Positions 45,652-54,855 of a stretch of DNA of 58,864 nucleotides are shown here, piece after piece; the stretch's first letter is position 1, and every line of letters starts with the position of its first letter. This stretch comes from Bacteroidales bacterium. Its GTDB lineage: Bacteria; Bacteroidota; Bacteroidia; Bacteroidales; GCA-2748055. Location: positions 1-58,864 of the forward strand of contig JAOZQY010000017.1 of assembly GCA_029931975.1 (NCBI GenBank), in the 5' to 3' direction. The position numbers and the translations under genes were made by a program. The notes beneath the pieces are model-generated. The model was given only the letters and a program-made list of their open reading frames with translations, ran no database searches and was not told the DNA's origin.

Positions 45652-45755
45652 ATTTATTCTCTTTCCCGTAAAAATACATTTTTAAAATTATACGCAACCA
45701 ATGTAATGTGCCGTTTCTCTTACAATATTAGGTTTTATTACCTTTATTTTTTTTA

Positions 45756-48155
45756 ATGAAAAACGACTCTATGTTCCGACGACAAATATTAACAGGAATT
45801 CTCTCTATCTTTCTATTTGCTAGTCTGTTCGGACAGCAGTATACCTTTAGTGGCTATATTGAGGATCAGGCCACAGGTGAGAAGCTTATTGCCGCCACTG
45901 TGTACGATCGAGCTTCAGGAAAAGGGACTTCTACCAATGAGTATGGGTTTTTTAGTCTTACCATTCCTTCCGGAGAAGTGCAACTACTGATCTCTTATGT
46001 GGGATACAGAACGCATACAGATAGCTTCAATCTTGTTGCTGATCTTAGTATGAACATCTCCCTGGTACCCATGTTGGAGTTGGAGGAGGTGGTGGTTAGC
46101 ACTAACCGTCCCCGCGATATCGTGGAGGATGTACAGATGAGTGCGCTTCATATTCCCATTAAGGAGATTAAGTCCATTCCCATGTTTATGGGCGAGGCAG
46201 ATGTGATTAAGACCATCCAGCTTATGCCGGGGGTGCAGTCGGGTACCGAAGGGACAAGTGGCATATATGTGCGGGGTGGCGGACCTGATCAGAACCTTTT
46301 TCTGCTGGACGGGGTGCCCATTTATAATGCCAACCACCTCTTCGGTTTCTTCTCGGTTTTTAATCCCGATGCCATTTCCAATATTACCATGACCAAGGGG
46401 GGATTTCCGGCCCACTATGGAGGAAGACTTTCCTCGGTGGTGGATATCCGGTTGAAGGAAGGGAATATGAAGGAGTTTCACGGGGCGGGTTCGGTGGGAC
46501 TGATCGCTTCGAAGCTTACACTCGAGGGACCAATCATCAAGGATAAGACCTCCTTTATCGTTTCGGCCCGGCGTACCTACCTTGATGTGTTGGCCCGGCC
46601 CATCATCAAAGCCGTTAACAAACAGAATGGGATCGAAGGACTGACCGGCTACTATTTCTATGACCTGAATGCAAAGATAAATCACAAATTTTCGAATAAG
46701 GACAGGGTCTATCTGAGCATATACCACGGGCGCGACAGGCTCTTTATCAACGAGGAGGAGAAGTGGATCGACAACGATACCTCCTACCATCGGAAGTCTG
46801 AATCGGGATTGTTCTGGGGGAACTTAACAACAGCGCTGCGTTGGAACCATCTGTATGGGAACAAATTGTTTAGCAATGTTTCTTTGATTTACAGCAACTA
46901 TAAGTTCGATACCTTTGATGATACCCAGACCCTGGTAAACGGCAAGTACGATGTGGGTTATGCCTATGATTATTTTTCCGGCATTGTGGATTATGGCGGG
47001 GTCATCGATTTTGATTACCGGCCGGCCCCCTCCCATACCATACGATTCGGGGGAAAATACCTCTACCACACCTTCTCCCCGGGCATCGAAACTTTGGAGT
47101 CCACCGATGACACTCTGAGCCTGCAGTTTAATGCCGACCCCATTTATGCTCATGAGTACTATGTGTATGCGGAGGACAATTTCCAGCTGGGTTCGCGTAT
47201 CAGGGCCAATATCGGACTGCATTACTCCGGTTTTTTTGTAAAAGATGAATTCTATCACTCTCTCCAGCCCCGTTTTACCGGCAGGCTTCTGATTACCCCC
47301 AACTTCTCATTTAAGGCAGCCTTTTCACGAATGGATCAGTATATTCATTTGCTGACCAATGCGACCATTGGATTGCCCACTGATATCTGGGTGCCGGCTA
47401 CCGACCTTACCAAACCTCAGAGCTCCTACCAGTATGCCGCTGGCCTGGCCTATAATCTTAATGATAGCTGGTATTTCACCCTGGAGGGCTACTATAAGAC
47501 CATGAACAATCTGATCGATTATGCCGAGGGTTCCAGTTTCTTTGAGTACGGTGTCAACTGGGAGGACAAGATCGAACGGAAAGGGAAGGGCGCTTCCTAC
47601 GGATTGGAGTTCCTGGCACGGAAGGATGTGGGAAAGCTAAGGGGCTGGGTGGGCTATACCCTCTCCAGGGCAGAGGTGCAATTTGAAAATCTTAACAATG
47701 GCGAGATCTACCCCTATACTTACGATCGGCGACATGATATTTCTATTGTAGTGATGTACCGGGTAAGTGACCGCACGGACATTTCAGCCACCTGGGTTTA
47801 TGGAACGGGCAAGGCCCGAACCCTGGCGGTCTCCCGATATGCCCCCGATAATTATAGTTTTGATGATGGTAACTATAATCATTATGCCACCTATTACTAC
47901 AACTCTGAAATTGAATATTTCCAGGGCAAGAACTCCTATCGGGAACCGGCCTATCACCGGCTGGACTTTGGGATCAACCGGCACAAGGAAAAGAAGTGGG
48001 GGACCCAGACCTGGAGTTTTGGACTCTACAATGCCTACAACAGGCAAAATCCCTTCTATCTCTATTTCGGATATGACAATTATGGCAACCGTGCCCTGAA
48101 ACAGATGAGCATCTTTATGATGATCCCATCCATTTCTTACTCATTTGAATTTTAA
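45756..48155 (+). CDS. TonB-dependent receptor without STN domain
   Basis: 799-aa outer-membrane receptor. Signal peptide about 1-27 (LFASLFGQ). A CarboxypepD-regulatory-like domain covers about 30-120 (YIEDQATGEKLIAATVYDR, ending LELEEVVVSTNR). The plug is about 125-240 (KTIQLMPGVQSGTEGTSGIY, GGGPDQNLFLLDGVPIYNAN), and the rest is barrel. It resembles the receptor at 22679 in plug and barrel but lacks the STN domain. It is followed after 5 bases by a DUF4249 gene, the same pairing as the first system. The substrate is unknown. A T-rich stretch precedes the ATG. Confidence 0.9.
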   Translation: MKNDSMFRRQILTGILSIFLFASLFGQQYTFSGYIEDQATGEKLIAATVYDRASGKGTSTNEYGFFSLTIPSGEVQLLISYVGYRTHTDSFNLVADLSMNISLVPMLELEEVVVSTNRPRDIVEDVQMSALHIPIKEIKSIPMFMGEADVIKTIQLMPGVQSGTEGTSGIYVRGGGPDQNLFLLDGVPIYNANHLFGFFSVFNPDAISNITMTKGGFPAHYGGRLSSVVDIRLKEGNMKEFHGAGSVGLIASKLTLEGPIIKDKTSFIVSARRTYLDVLARPIIKAVNKQNGIEGLTGYYFYDLNAKINHKFSNKDRVYLSIYHGRDRLFINEEEKWIDNDTSYHRKSESGLFWGNLTTALRWNHLYGNKLFSNVSLIYSNYKFDTFDDTQTLVNGKYDVGYAYDYFSGIVDYGGVIDFDYRPAPSHTIRFGGKYLYHTFSPGIETLESTDDTLSLQFNADPIYAHEYYVYAEDNFQLGSRIRANIGLHYSGFFVKDEFYHSLQPRFTGRLLITPNFSFKAAFSRMDQYIHLLTNATIGLPTDIWVPATDLTKPQSSYQYAAGLAYNLNDSWYFTLEGYYKTMNNLIDYAEGSSFFEYGVNWEDKIERKGKGASYGLEFLARKDVGKLRGWVGYTLSRAEVQFENLNNGEIYPYTYDRRHDISIVVMYRVSDRTDISATWVYGTGKARTLAVSRYAPDNYSFDDGNYNHYATYYYNSEIEYFQGKNSYREPAYHRLDFGINRHKEKKWGTQTWSFGLYNAYNRQNPFYLYFGYDNYGNRALKQMSIFMMIPSISYSFEF

Positions 48156-48160
48156 GCACC

Positions 48161-49195
48161 ATGAAAAAGCAAAATAACTTCTTGTCTCTGTTAATCGGGG
48201 TGCTTGCTATCCTGGCATCTTCCTGCGAATCGGTCCTCTTTATTGAGTTGGAGGAGTCGGATAAACTGATCGTGATGAACGGAGCTCTTAGCAATGATTC
48301 TACAGTGATGGTGCAGGTAAGCCGTACCAGGCATATCCTGGACAATGCGAACATTGCTCCCCTGGAGGATGCGAAGGTAAGTCTTTACAGGGCTGGCTCC
48401 CTGCTGGAACAGCTCGACCATATGGGAAATGGCTTTTTTCGAGCCACAGCCTTTCATCCGGCGGTGGGTGAAGAGCTGAGTATTGAAGTGGAGCAGGCGG
48501 GATATCCATCGGTGTCGGCACGTTGCGTAGTACCTGAAACCGTTGGTATAGAGGCGGTGGATACCGCCACAATGATCCAGGAATACAGTGAATACAATTA
48601 TACCTTTACCCAGGAGTCTTTTCAGATGGATGTAAGCCTCATTGATCCACCGGGTGTGGAGAATTACTACCTGCTGAATCTGGAGGTGGACAAATCTTAT
48701 ACTTCCTGGAGGGATACATCCTACCAGTTTATTGATTCGCTATACCACAACGGGGAGTGGCATTATTTTGTGTCCGATACAACTTATGCGCTTAGCGATA
48801 CCTTTCGTTATAAAGATCAACCCCATATTGGCTCTTCCGATCTGATCGTGGAGTCCATTACCAGTCAGGGCATCCTGTTTTCCGATCAGTTAATCGATGG
48901 CAAGGAATACTCGATTCGCGCCTATACCAATCTGCAGTCGGTTCGCTCGGCCGATTCGGCGGTGGTGGATATCCGCCTGAATTCCATATCGGAATCCTAT
49001 TACAAGTACCTGAAAACACGACAGAAGCACTATGAGACCAAGGAGGATCCATTTGCAGTACCTGTTATCGTCTACACGAATGTGGAGGGAGGTACCGGGT
49101 TTTTGGGTGGCTATTCATCAGATGTGCATACTATCACTACCTTTGTGTCAGAGTTTGGTGATGATTACTGGTATTACGAATACGAATACAAATGA
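48161..49195 (+). CDS. DUF4249 lipoprotein, second copy
   Basis: 344 aa. Lipoprotein signal (LLIGVLAILASSC, Cys21) followed by ESVLFIELEESDKLIVMNGA, the family-type start. The next domain contains VMVQVSRTRHILDNANIAPL and DAKVSLYRAGSLLEQ, then a beta-rich C-terminal half (YYLLNLEVDKSYTSWRDT) ending VEGGTGFLGGYS and an aromatic tail (WYYEYEYK). Paired with the TonB receptor immediately upstream, as in the first system. Its stop overlaps the tex start by four bases (ATGA), though tex is probably unrelated in function. Confidence 0.82.
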   Translation: MKKQNNFLSLLIGVLAILASSCESVLFIELEESDKLIVMNGALSNDSTVMVQVSRTRHILDNANIAPLEDAKVSLYRAGSLLEQLDHMGNGFFRATAFHPAVGEELSIEVEQAGYPSVSARCVVPETVGIEAVDTATMIQEYSEYNYTFTQESFQMDVSLIDPPGVENYYLLNLEVDKSYTSWRDTSYQFIDSLYHNGEWHYFVSDTTYALSDTFRYKDQPHIGSSDLIVESITSQGILFSDQLIDGKEYSIRAYTNLQSVRSADSAVVDIRLNSISESYYKYLKTRQKHYETKEDPFAVPVIVYTNVEGGTGFLGGYSSDVHTITTFVSEFGDDYWYYEYEYK

Positions 49196-51321
49196 TTGTT
49201 TTTGAAGAAGTGATTGCCGGTCGGACAGGAATTTCTCTGAGGCAGGTGAAAAATACCATTGAATTGCTGGAGGAAGGGGCAAGCATTCCTTTTATCTCTC
49301 GCTACCGGAAGGAACACACAGGTAGTCTGGATGAGGTTCAAATTACCGATATCAGGGATGCACTCAATCAGTTGAAGGAGCTTCAGAAGCGACAGGACTA
49401 TATACTGAAAACCATTGATGAGCAAGAGAAACTGACCCCTTCACTGAGGCGGAAGATTGAGGAGTGTCTGGACCCGGTACAGCTGGAGGATATCTACCTG
49501 CCATATAAGCCAAAACGAAAAACCCGGGCTACTGTGGCAAGGGACAGGGGGCTTGAGCCCCTGGCCAAGATCCTGATGAAGCAGCAGGAGATGAATATCC
49601 AAAAAGCAGCATTCACATTCCTGAATGAGGAAGTTGAAAGTGAGGAAGATGCCTTACAGGGCGCCCGGGATATCATTGCCGAATGGGTCAATGAGAATGC
49701 CAGGTCCAGGAAAACCGTCCGTTACCATTTTGATCGCAGTGCGCAGATCTCTTCAAAAATGGTGAAAGGCAAAGAGGAGGAGGGGGCCAAGTACCGGGAT
49801 TATTTTGAGTTTGCTGAAGCCCTGAAAAAATGTCCAGGTCACCGGATTCTGGCCATGCGCAGGGGCGAGCATGAAGGCTTTCTGAAAATCGGTATTGATC
49901 CTGAGGCTCAAATTGTGACTGATGCCCTGGAGGATCAATGGGTGAAGAGTCCCTACGATGTTGGACAGCAGGTGGCATTGGCCGTAAAGGATGCTTACAA
50001 GCGCCTGATGCAGCCTTCCATCGAAAATGAATACAAGGCGCTATATAAGGAGCGGGCCGACCAGGAGGCCATCAAGGTTTTTGCCGATAACCTGAGGCAG
50101 TTGCTTCTGGCATCACCGCTGGGACAGAAAAAGGTGTTGGCTCTGGATCCCGGTTTTCGCAGCGGTTGTAAGCTGGTATGCCTGGATGAGCAGGGGAACC
50201 TTATTCACAATGAAACAATCTATCCCCACCCGCCCCAATCGGATCGTGCAGGATCCACCCGCAAGGTGAGTTCCCTGGTGCAGCAATACAACATTGAAGC
50301 TGTGGCCATTGGCAATGGCACAGCCAGCCGGGAGACCGAGCGTTTTATCAGGATGATACGCTTCCCGCATGATATTGAGGTATACGTAGTCAATGAATCG
50401 GGGGCCTCCATATATTCGGCATCTAAAATTGCCCGGGATGAATTTCCCGATTATGATGTAACGGTACGGGGAGCTGTTTCCATAGGCAGGCGTCTGATGG
50501 ATCCGCTTGCCGAACTGGTGAAGATCGATCCTAAATCCATCGGGGTTGGACAGTACCAGCATGATGTGGACCAGGGAAATCTGAAGAAGAGTCTTGACGA
50601 GGTGGTGGAGAGCTGCGTCAACATGGTGGGTGTGAATGTAAACACAGCCAGCATGCATCTGCTTACCTATGTCTCGGGACTGGGTCCGGTGCTGGCGCAG
50701 AATGTGGTGGATTACCGGCATGAAGTGGGTGTATTCACTTCCCGGGAGCAGCTGAAGAAAGTGCCCCGCATGGGGGAGAAGGCCTTTGAGCAGTGTGCCG
50801 GTTTCTTACGAATTGAAGGGGCCAAAAATCCCCTGGATAATTCGGCAGTGCATCCGGAGAGTTATCATATCGTGGAGCAGATGGCGGCAGACCTGCAGGT
50901 GGATCTGACCCAGCTGGTGAACGATGAATCCCTGGCAAAACAAATCGAGCTGGAGCGCTATGTAAAGGGAGGCATCGGCCTCCCCACCCTGAATGATATT
51001 CGTGCCGAGCTGGTGAAGCCGGGAAGGGACCCCAGGGAGCAGATCGAAGTCTTTGAGTTTGACCAGACGGTTTATAAAGTGGAGGATCTCATCCCGGGAA
51101 TGGAGCTTCCCGGAATTGTTACCAATATCACCAAGTTCGGAGCCTTTGTGGATGTGGGTGTAAAGCAGGACGGACTGGTTCATATCTCCCAGCTGGCCGA
51201 CCGTTTTGTGACGGATCCAAACGACATAGTCAAGATCCACCAGCACGTGAAGGTCAAAGTACTGGAAGTGGATATCTCCCGCAATCGGATCCAGCTATCC
51301 ATGAAAGGGATTGGGAAATAG
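49192..51321 (+). CDS. tex: Tex-family RNA-binding transcription accessory protein
   Basis: 709-aa cytoplasmic Tex protein, which binds RNA and transcription complexes. N-terminal helical domain: LRQVKNTIELLEEGASIPFI, RYRKEHTGSLDEVQI. YqgF-like domain from about residue 310: KVLALDPGFRSGCKLVCLDE, GNGTASRETERFI. Helix-hairpin-helix region at about 490-560: NVVDYRHEVGVFTSREQLKK, VPRMGEKAFEQCAGFLRI. S1 domain at about 635-705: LPGIVTNITKFGAFVDVGVK, QDGLVHISQLADRFV. Slightly shorter than the E. coli form (about 770) but all domains are present. Confidence 0.94.
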   Translation: MIVFEEVIAGRTGISLRQVKNTIELLEEGASIPFISRYRKEHTGSLDEVQITDIRDALNQLKELQKRQDYILKTIDEQEKLTPSLRRKIEECLDPVQLEDIYLPYKPKRKTRATVARDRGLEPLAKILMKQQEMNIQKAAFTFLNEEVESEEDALQGARDIIAEWVNENARSRKTVRYHFDRSAQISSKMVKGKEEEGAKYRDYFEFAEALKKCPGHRILAMRRGEHEGFLKIGIDPEAQIVTDALEDQWVKSPYDVGQQVALAVKDAYKRLMQPSIENEYKALYKERADQEAIKVFADNLRQLLLASPLGQKKVLALDPGFRSGCKLVCLDEQGNLIHNETIYPHPPQSDRAGSTRKVSSLVQQYNIEAVAIGNGTASRETERFIRMIRFPHDIEVYVVNESGASIYSASKIARDEFPDYDVTVRGAVSIGRRLMDPLAELVKIDPKSIGVGQYQHDVDQGNLKKSLDEVVESCVNMVGVNVNTASMHLLTYVSGLGPVLAQNVVDYRHEVGVFTSREQLKKVPRMGEKAFEQCAGFLRIEGAKNPLDNSAVHPESYHIVEQMAADLQVDLTQLVNDESLAKQIELERYVKGGIGLPTLNDIRAELVKPGRDPREQIEVFEFDQTVYKVEDLIPGMELPGIVTNITKFGAFVDVGVKQDGLVHISQLADRFVTDPNDIVKIHQHVKVKVLEVDISRNRIQLSMKGIGK

Positions 51322-51420
51322 CTTTTGTAGTAACTGATTTCGCTTATTAGAACTTGAGCATTTGACATGTATCACATAATTTTCACTAAATTCGGTATCT
51401 CAATCCAAAAATCCGGTTTC

Positions 51421-53541
51421 ATGAAAACATTAACACGTGTCGTGCTGACCATACTGGCAGTAATGATGGCACAAGCATGTAAAACAACAATATCAATGGA
51501 AGCACCAGTTGCTGAGAAGAAAGCTAAAGAACTGACCATGCATGGTCAGACCCGCATCGATAATTATTACTGGCTCAGAGAGCGTGAGAATCCTGAAGTG
51601 ATAGCCTACCTGGAAGCAGAGAACTCCTACAGGGAGTCTGTGATGAAGGGAACCGAGCAGTTTCAGAAAGATCTCTTCGAAGAGATTGTAAGCAGAATCA
51701 AGCAGGATGATGAGAGTGTTCCCTATAAGGAGAATGGCTATTTCTACTATGTCCGTTATGAAGAAGGCAAGGAGTATCCAATTTTCTGTAGGAAGAAGGA
51801 GACCATGGAAGCTGAGGAGGAGATTATGGCCAATGTGAACGAGATGGCCGAAGGCTTTTCATATTACCAGGTGGGAGGGATGAGTGTAAGTCCCGACAAC
51901 CGTTATGTGGCCATGGGGATCGATACGGTAAGCCGCAGAAAGTACACCATTTATATCAAGGACATGGAGACCGGGAAGATGCTGGGAGACCAGATTCCCC
52001 TGACCACTGGTGGGGCCTCCTGGGCCAGCGACAGCAAGACCCTGTTTTATACTCAGAAAGATGATGAGACGCTAAGAAGTAAAGCCATATTCCGGCATGT
52101 GATGGGAGCGGAAGCATCGGGCGATGTGAAGGTATACGAGGAGATGGATGAGACCTTTGGTACAACGGTTTATCTTACCAAATCAAAGAAGTTCATGGTG
52201 ATTGGGTGTTTCAGCACCCTGACTTCCGAGTTTCGTATTCTTCCAGCCGATGATCCTGAAGGAGAATTTAAGGTGTTTCAGCCACGTGAAAGGGGACTGG
52301 AATACAATATTTCCCACTATGGAGACCATTTCTATATTATTACCAACCTGGAAGCCATCAACTTCAGGCTCATGAAAACTCCGGTTGACAAGACTGAGAA
52401 GGAGAACTGGGAAGAGGTGATCGCACATCGCCCAGATGTTTTCCTTGAGGGTGTGGAGATCTTCAAAAAGTACCTGGTACTGGATGAACGGAAAGAAGGT
52501 CTGACCAGACTGCGTGTAATCCCCTGGGATGGCAGTCAGGAACACTATATCGATATGGGCGAAGAGGTGTATACGGCCTCCATCTCCGTCAATCCCGAAT
52601 TTGACAGTGAGCTGCTCAGGTACCGTTATTCTTCACTGACCACTCCCAATACGACCCTTGATTACCATATGACACAGCAGGAGAAGACTGTATTGAAGCA
52701 GGATGAGGTTTTGGGAGGCAGCTTTGATCCGGCCAATTATGAGGCTAAACGAATCTATGCCACAGCTGATGATGGAAAGCAAATTCCCATGAGTATTGTG
52801 TACCGGAAAGGGATGAAGCTGGATGGAAGTAACCCGACCCTTTTATATGGATATGGATCCTATGGGTACACTATGGACCCGGAATTTCGTTCCACCCGAC
52901 TTACTTTGCTGGACAGGGGATTTGTGTATGCCATTGCCCATATCCGTGGCAGCCAGGTCAATGGCCGGCCCTGGTATGAGGATGGCAAGCTCCTGAAGAA
53001 GAAGAATACCTTTACCGACTTTAATGATTGTGCCGAGCAGTTGATTAAGGATAAATATACCAGTGCGGACCATCTCTATGCCATGGGCGGCAGTGCAGGT
53101 GGACTGCTGATGGGTGCAATTATCAATCTGCAGCCTGAGCTCTATCATGGGGTGATTGCAGCAGTTCCCTTTGTGGATGTGGTAACCACCATGCTGGATG
53201 AGGATATTCCGCTGACCACCAGTGAATATGATGAGTGGGGAAATCCAAACGAGAAAGAGTACTATGACTATATGCTCAGCTATTCACCCTACGATCAGGT
53301 GGAGGCTAAAGATTATCCCAATTTGTTGGTGACCACTGGTTTGCATGACAGCCAGGTGCAGTACTGGGAGCCGGCCAAATGGGTGGCCAAATTAAGGGAG
53401 ATGAAGACGGATGACAATCTGTTGCTTTTGTATTGCAATATGGAAACCGGTCACGGAGGAGCATCCGGAAGGTTTGAGCAGTACAAGGAGACCGCCATGG
53501 AGTATGCCTTCCTTTTCAGCCTGGAGGGGATAGTGGAGTAG
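51421..53541 (+). CDS. Oligopeptidase B-type serine peptidase, probable lipoprotein
   Basis: 706-aa S9A-family peptidase that cleaves short peptides, usually after basic residues. The ATG at 51421 gives a lipoprotein-like signal (VVLTILAVMMAQAC, Cys about 18); 51367 would add a non-signal extension. The N-terminal beta-propeller starts at TRIDNYYWLRERENPEV. In the C-terminal hydrolase domain, Ser558 lies in GGSAGG, the Asp in LVTTGLHDSQV, and the His in METGHGGASGRF, a form specific to oligopeptidase B. YGSYGYTMDPEFRSTRL is also typical. Probably in the periplasm, unlike the cytoplasmic E. coli enzyme. Confidence 0.92.
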   Translation: MKTLTRVVLTILAVMMAQACKTTISMEAPVAEKKAKELTMHGQTRIDNYYWLRERENPEVIAYLEAENSYRESVMKGTEQFQKDLFEEIVSRIKQDDESVPYKENGYFYYVRYEEGKEYPIFCRKKETMEAEEEIMANVNEMAEGFSYYQVGGMSVSPDNRYVAMGIDTVSRRKYTIYIKDMETGKMLGDQIPLTTGGASWASDSKTLFYTQKDDETLRSKAIFRHVMGAEASGDVKVYEEMDETFGTTVYLTKSKKFMVIGCFSTLTSEFRILPADDPEGEFKVFQPRERGLEYNISHYGDHFYIITNLEAINFRLMKTPVDKTEKENWEEVIAHRPDVFLEGVEIFKKYLVLDERKEGLTRLRVIPWDGSQEHYIDMGEEVYTASISVNPEFDSELLRYRYSSLTTPNTTLDYHMTQQEKTVLKQDEVLGGSFDPANYEAKRIYATADDGKQIPMSIVYRKGMKLDGSNPTLLYGYGSYGYTMDPEFRSTRLTLLDRGFVYAIAHIRGSQVNGRPWYEDGKLLKKKNTFTDFNDCAEQLIKDKYTSADHLYAMGGSAGGLLMGAIINLQPELYHGVIAAVPFVDVVTTMLDEDIPLTTSEYDEWGNPNEKEYYDYMLSYSPYDQVEAKDYPNLLVTTGLHDSQVQYWEPAKWVAKLREMKTDDNLLLLYCNMETGHGGASGRFEQYKETAMEYAFLFSLEGIVE

Positions 53542-53565
53542 TTATTTAGCTAAGAGAAGGAATAT

Positions 53566-53970
53566 ATGTTGCCATATACAAGCAAAATTCAGTACCGGGT
53601 TCTTTATGCGGATACCGATATGATGGGGGTGGTCTATTACGGGAATTACGGGAAGCTTTTCGAGATTGGCCGTACGGAGATGATCCGGGAGATGGGGATG
53701 CCCTATCTTGAACTGGAGAAGAAGGGAATCATCATGCCAGTCTATTCGCTGGAGTCAAGATACATGAATGTCCTGCGCTATGATGAGCTGATTACCATTG
53801 AGACCACGGTGAAGACACTGCCAGCAGCCCGCATGGAGTTTTTCCATAAGATTTATAATGAAGATGGAACCCTGGCCCATGAGGCCAAGGTGGTGCTGGT
53901 TTTTCTGGATATGAAGAGCAACAGGCCCGTAAGGGCACCTGAACAGCTGCTGAATATTATGCAGGATTAA
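53566..53970 (+). CDS. YbgC/FadM-type acyl-CoA thioesterase
   Basis: 134-aa hotdog-fold thioesterase. The active-site stretch QYRVLYADTDMMGVVYYGNY (about residues 9-28) has the Asp of YbgC-type enzymes. It is followed by FEIGRTEMIREMGMPYLELE and by VYSLESRYMNVLRYDELITI. The substrate is probably a short acyl-CoA; YbgC homologues are linked to the Tol-Pal system, but no tol genes are here. Its end overlaps the opposing metallophosphoesterase gene by 4 bases. Confidence 0.87.
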   Translation: MLPYTSKIQYRVLYADTDMMGVVYYGNYGKLFEIGRTEMIREMGMPYLELEKKGIIMPVYSLESRYMNVLRYDELITIETTVKTLPAARMEFFHKIYNEDGTLAHEAKVVLVFLDMKSNRPVRAPEQLLNIMQD

Positions 53971-54806
53971 TCTTTCTGCAGGGTGAGTAATGTAATTTCC
54001 GGACGTATTCCCACCCGGCCGGGAAATCCTGTATAGCCCAGGCCTCTGTTGACATAGAGCTGCTGACCATTTTCCCCGTAGAGTCCGGCCCAGTGCTTGT
54101 AGGTCCATTGTGATGGGCTCCATCTGAATTTCCCGATCTCAATACCAAACTGCATGCCATGGGTATGCCCGGAGAGAGTCAGGGCAATATCTTTTTTAGC
54201 ACGTACCTGTAGATCCCAGTGGGAGGGGTCGTGTGACAACAGAATTTTTACATGCTCTGGATTCACGCCGGACATGGCCTTTTGGAGCTCTCCATGTTGT
54301 GGAAAGGGAGGTTTCCCCCAGTTCTCCACCCCAGTGATCTCCAGGGAAGCGCCATTCAGGGAGATGTCGGAGAACTGAACGATCCGGAGTCCGTCGAAGG
54401 ACTCTGGAAGGGCCTTTATTTTTATGGTTTCACGAAAGACTTTCAGATTGGTACGCCCGCTGATCATGCCCATTCCAAAGGCAATAAAAGTAAGAAGCCC
54501 AAGTAAAAGTCCCGGCAGCAGAAACCACTTTCTCAGGCTTCCTGCATCAAAACGAAACAAAGCTGAAATAAGGGAGGCCAGGTCGCCCATCAACTGGGAG
54601 GCATTAAAGAGAAGCTTGGGAACATAGAGCATCAGGAAGATTCCCATAGTCAACAGGGTCATCCCCCAGTAGATGTAGTAGAAAAGTGGGTTTCCATCTA
54701 TTCCGAAAGAAAAGAGATACTCAATGCCCCGGAGGGCATAAAGGTCCATCCCGAGCATAAAGAGCACAAAGAGGGCGATAATGACAAGTGGTCTCACAGG
54801 GTACAA
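53967..54806 (-). CDS. Membrane metallophosphoesterase with the metal-site core deleted
   Basis: 279 aa. The N-terminal part has four membrane helices (about 8-25, 42-62, 75-95, 115-135), as in the YkuE-like Bacteroidota family. The catalytic part begins correctly (FDGLRIVQFSDI, about residues 140-151) but jumps to SLNGASLEITGVENWGKPPF. It ends with LLSHDPSHWD, LTLSGHTHGMQFGIEIGKF and GYTGFPGRVGIRPEITLL. Intact relatives I recall are about 370-400 aa: the His of D-x-H, the GD and the GNHD motifs should lie at this jump and are gone. The frame is kept. Either a recent in-frame deletion or a chimera at about 54355-54368; probably inactive. Confidence 0.75.
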   Translation of the reverse strand: MYPVRPLVIIALFVLFMLGMDLYALRGIEYLFSFGIDGNPLFYYIYWGMTLLTMGIFLMLYVPKLLFNASQLMGDLASLISALFRFDAGSLRKWFLLPGLLLGLLTFIAFGMGMISGRTNLKVFRETIKIKALPESFDGLRIVQFSDISLNGASLEITGVENWGKPPFPQHGELQKAMSGVNPEHVKILLSHDPSHWDLQVRAKKDIALTLSGHTHGMQFGIEIGKFRWSPSQWTYKHWAGLYGENGQQLYVNRGLGYTGFPGRVGIRPEITLLTLQKD

Positions 54807-54855
54807 ATAAACAAGAGATATGCTTTACATAGTGTGAAAGGATTGTAAATTTAGG

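Noticed and set aside
45720-45755. T-rich tract before the second TonB receptor as a terminator for rpe or a special regulatory element
   Set aside because: No hairpin precedes it, and rpe is transcribed away from it.
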